Source: Proteobacteria bacterium UBA964
Lineage (GTDB): Bacteria > Pseudomonadota > Gammaproteobacteria > Steroidobacterales > Steroidobacteraceae
Length of the DNA stretch: 33,977 nt
Direction: 5' to 3'
Assembly: GCA_002292945.1 (NCBI GenBank)
Contig: DBCG01000108.1
Location: forward strand, 420-34,396
Shown here one piece after another: positions 30,449 to 33,977 of the stretch; positions within the stretch are counted from its first letter, which is position 1; each line of letters begins with the position of its first letter. The position numbers and the translations under genes were made by a program. A model generated the notes under the pieces. That model was not told the origin of the DNA and did not search any database. It saw only the letters and a list, made by a program, of their open reading frames with translations.

Positions 30449-31603
30449 ATGAAACTGGAAGGCCTGCGCGTCATCGACCTCTCGCTGTTCCTCCCGGGGC
30501 CGCAGGCCTCGCTCATGATGGCCGACCATGGCGCCTCGGTGATCAAGGTCGAGCCACCAGGCGAAGGCGAACCGAACCGCCATATCGGTGCCGCGATCGG
30601 CGGCCATACCGTGTTCTTCCGCAACACCCACCGAGGCAAGCAGAGCCTCTGCCTCAACCTCAAGCAAGCCGAGGCGCGTGAGGCGCTGCTGCGTCTGGCG
30701 GAAACGGCAGACGTCTTCATCGAGGCCTTCCGTCCGGGCGTGGTCGATCGTCTCGGGGTCGGCTACGCCGCCGTGTCGGCCCGCAACCCGCGCATCGTGT
30801 ACTGCTCGATCTCCGCCTTCGGGCAGGATGGCCCCTATCGCGACATCCCCGCACACGACCTTGCGACCGAGGCCTACGCGGGGCTCGTCAGCCTGAACCT
30901 CGGCAACGACGGCGAACCCACGATGCCGCATGTACCGGTCGCGGACATGGCCGCTTCACTGCTCGCTTTCGGCGGCATCATGATGGCCTTGCTGCGCCGT
31001 GAGCAGACCGGACGCGGCGACTTCATCGACATCTCGATGCACGACTGCGCACTCTCCTGGACCCCGAACATCACCGGGCAGGTGTTCGCCCACGACCGCG
31101 CGCCCGTGCCGAAGCACGAGCGCAGCTTGGGGGGCGGCGCGTTCTACAACATCTATCGCACCCGCGATGGCCGGCACATCGTGCTCGGCGCGCAGGAGCT
31201 CAAGTTCGTGCGTACCCTGCTCGGCGAGTTCGGCAGGCCCGACCTCGTGGCGCTCGCCGAGCGCGGACCGGGCCCGCATCAACAGCCCTTGATCGACTTC
31301 CTGCGGGAGCGTTTCGCAACCCGAAGCCGCGACGAGTGGGTCGAGTGGTTCGCCGGACGGGACATCGGGTTTGCACCGGTCAAAGACCTGCGCGAGGCCT
31401 TCGACGACCCCCAAGCCGAGGCGCGCGGCATGCGGCTGCGCGACGCCGACGGCCTCGAGCACATCGGTCTGCCGGTGAAGTTCCGAGACGAACCGGGTCA
31501 ACCCCGTTTCACGCTGCCGGCGATCGGTGAGCACAACCGGCTCATCCTGCGCACGCTCGGCTATGATGACGCAGCGATAGACGCCATGGACAAGGCGCGC
31601 TGA
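30449..31603 (+). CDS. CaiB/BaiF class III CoA-transferase (3)
   Basis: The 384-residue protein starts MKLEGLRVIDLSLFLPGPQASLMMADHGASVIKVEPP, a clean family N-terminus. The likely nucleophile is D166 in VPVADMAAS. FGQDGPYRDIPAHDLATEAYAG and RGDFIDISMHDCALSW are conserved. The C-terminus PAIGEHNRLILRTLGYDDAAIDAM is the family closing helix. The ATG at 30449 lies 10 nt after the previous stop with AGAG upstream. An in-frame extension to 30317 is rejected because it lies inside the previous gene. It is co-directional with the two acyl-CoA dehydrogenases that flank the pair. Confidence 0.93.
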   Translation: MKLEGLRVIDLSLFLPGPQASLMMADHGASVIKVEPPGEGEPNRHIGAAIGGHTVFFRNTHRGKQSLCLNLKQAEAREALLRLAETADVFIEAFRPGVVDRLGVGYAAVSARNPRIVYCSISAFGQDGPYRDIPAHDLATEAYAGLVSLNLGNDGEPTMPHVPVADMAASLLAFGGIMMALLRREQTGRGDFIDISMHDCALSWTPNITGQVFAHDRAPVPKHERSLGGGAFYNIYRTRDGRHIVLGAQELKFVRTLLGEFGRPDLVALAERGPGPHQQPLIDFLRERFATRSRDEWVEWFAGRDIGFAPVKDLREAFDDPQAEARGMRLRDADGLEHIGLPVKFRDEPGQPRFTLPAIGEHNRLILRTLGYDDAAIDAMDKAR

Positions 31604-31630
31604 ACTCTTTTCAATCTCGAGGTTGATGAC

Positions 31631-32868
<1,238 letters not shown>

Positions 32869-32872
<4 letters not shown>

Positions 32873-33672
32873 AGGATCTGTTCTCCGTCACCGGCAAGAC
32901 CGTGCTCATCACCGGCGGCTCGCGCGGCATCGGCGAGATGATGGCGGCTGGCTTTCTGGCCGGTGGCGCCAAGGTCTACATCAGCGCGCGCAAAGCCGAG
33001 GCCTGCCATGCCGCAGCAGAGCGCCTCGTCGCGGCGAACGGCGGCGAATGCGCCGCCCTGCCCGCTGACCTCTCCACGCTCGAGGGTGTCACCGCCCTCG
33101 CCACGGCGTTCACCGCCCGCGAACCCCGGCTCGATGTGCTCATCAACAACGCCGGTGCCTCTTGGGGTGCGAAGCTCGGGGAGTTCCCTGAAGCGGGCTG
33201 GGACAAGGTCATGGACACCAATGTAAAGGGTCCGTTCTTCCTCACCCAAGCGCTGCTGCCCGCGTTGCGCGCCGCCGCCGCCACCGGGACGCCGTCCCGC
33301 GTGATCAACATCGGCTCCGTGGATGGCCGCGGCACGCCGATGTTCGACACCTTCTCTTACGGTCCGTCCAAGGCCGCGATCCACCATCTCACCAAGATGC
33401 TGGCGGCGCGCCTCGTACGCGAGCGCATCCTCGTCAACGCGATCGCGCCCGGCCCCTTCCCCACTTGGATGCTCAGCACCGGTGTCGGCTTCGGCGGCAA
33501 GATCGATGGCGACGGCGTCGACTGGGAGAAAGTCGGTAAGTTGAACCCGAGCGGCCGCGTCGGCACGCCCGAGGACATCGCCGGACTTGCGCTCTTCCTC
33601 GCCTCGCGCGCCGGTGAGTACGTCGTCGGCGAAGTCATCGCCTGCGATGGCGGCCTGCTGGCGGCGCGCTGA
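32869..33672 (+). CDS. Short-chain dehydrogenase/reductase, RhlG-like
   Basis: The 267-residue SDR has TGGSRGIG (15-22) for NAD(P), NNAG (93-96), the catalytic Ser150 in INIGSVDG, and Tyr164/Lys168 in YGPSK. Segments SARKAEACHAAAERL and ALPADLS, and LINNAGASWG, match the P. aeruginosa RhlG group as I remember it. Here, in an acyl-CoA operon, it may oxidise a 3-hydroxyacyl-CoA after MaoC hydration. The cofactor (NAD or NADP) is not decided by the sequence I checked. The start overlaps the previous stop as ATGA. The next gene begins 3 nt after its stop. Confidence 0.93.
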
Positions 33673-33675
33673 TCC

Positions 33676-33977
33676 ATGTCCCTCGAGACTTTCCGACGCG
33701 ACACCCGAGCCTGGCTCGAAACGAATTGCCCTGCGGCGATGCGCACGGCGCTCGATGAAAAAGAGGTCGTCTGGGGCGGGCGTAATGCATCGTTCCCGAA
33801 CGACGACGCCCGTGTCTGGCTCGAGCGCATGGGCGAGCGCGGCTGGACGGCCCCCACCTGGCCCGCGGCCTACGGCGGCGGTGGCCTGACGCCCGCCGAG
33901 AACGCGGTGCTGCAGGAGGAACTGCGGCGCATCGGGGCGCGTGCGCCGCTCTGGTCGTTCGGTCTCTGGATGTTCGG
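33676..33977 (+). CDS. Acyl-CoA dehydrogenase (3), N-terminal fragment cut by window edge
   Basis: The first 100 codons of an ACAD are visible. The N-terminal helix MSLETFRRDTRAWLETNCP is followed by RVWLERMGERGWTAPTWPAAYGGGGLTPAENAVLQEELRR, the ACAD N-domain pattern GWxxPxWPxxYGG, as in FadE/PimC-type large enzymes. The catalytic part lies past the edge. It starts 3 nt after the SDR stop with no visible Shine-Dalgarno, so it is probably translated by re-initiation. Such proteins often come in pairs that form heterotetramers, so a second ACAD may follow downstream. Confidence 0.88.
   Translation, partial: MSLETFRRDTRAWLETNCPAAMRTALDEKEVVWGGRNASFPNDDARVWLERMGERGWTAPTWPAAYGGGGLTPAENAVLQEELRRIGARAPLWSFGLWMF

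Overview
The window is GC-rich, gene-dense chromosomal DNA from a proteobacterium, most likely a gammaproteobacterium. The evidence is gene order. rpsT followed divergently by murJ-ribF, and ispB next to divergent rplU-rpmA-obgE, is the arrangement known from Pseudomonas and relatives. S20, L21, L27, Obg, octaprenyl diphosphate synthase and a Pseudomonas/E. coli-like tRNA-Pro(CGG) all fit. A large TonB-dependent receptor and many acyl-CoA genes suggest a Steroidobacter/Nevskia-like lineage, but that is inference. I see no insertion sequence, prophage, integrase or CRISPR array.

Layout. Positions 1-6182 are a housekeeping block: ribF (cut by the window edge), murJ, rpsT, a stand-alone TfoX C-terminal-domain protein, obgE, rpmA, rplU, ispB and tRNA-Pro. 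Positions 6319-14508 are a mosaic of single genes: a methyltransferase, a DUF2147 protein, an MFS transporter, a DUF4239 membrane protein, a DUF4197 protein, a Tat-exported PhoD phosphatase, a glycine-rich RRM protein and a YeiH-type transporter. Positions 14486-18669 encode an RND efflux pump with its adaptor. Positions 18807-22297 hold ppc, translationally coupled to a small putative outer-membrane protein gene. A TonB-dependent receptor gene follows (22446-25019).

From 25215 to the right edge lies an accessory acyl-CoA island: three class III (CaiB/BaiF) CoA-transferases, an EamA exporter, a MaoC hydratase, three acyl-CoA dehydrogenases (the last cut by the edge) and an RhlG-like SDR. Six genes in it are joined by 1-4 nt overlaps or short gaps into one operon starting at MaoC. 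It looks like a catabolic route for an unidentified carboxylic acid, activated by CoA transfer rather than by a ligase, because no ligase is visible. The TonB receptor may import the substrate.

The most unexpected signal is regulatory. At least nine genes (ispB, the methyltransferase, DUF4239, DUF4197, phoD, yeiH, ppc, eamA, maoC) have a -10-like hexamer ending only 6-9 nt before the start codon and no usable Shine-Dalgarno sequence. This is the geometry of leaderless mRNAs. By contrast rplU, rpsT, caiB and the TonB receptor have ordinary leaders, and the RRM gene has a leader of about 157 nt with a strong hairpin. An 18-bp near-perfect palindrome lies upstream of the TonB receptor.
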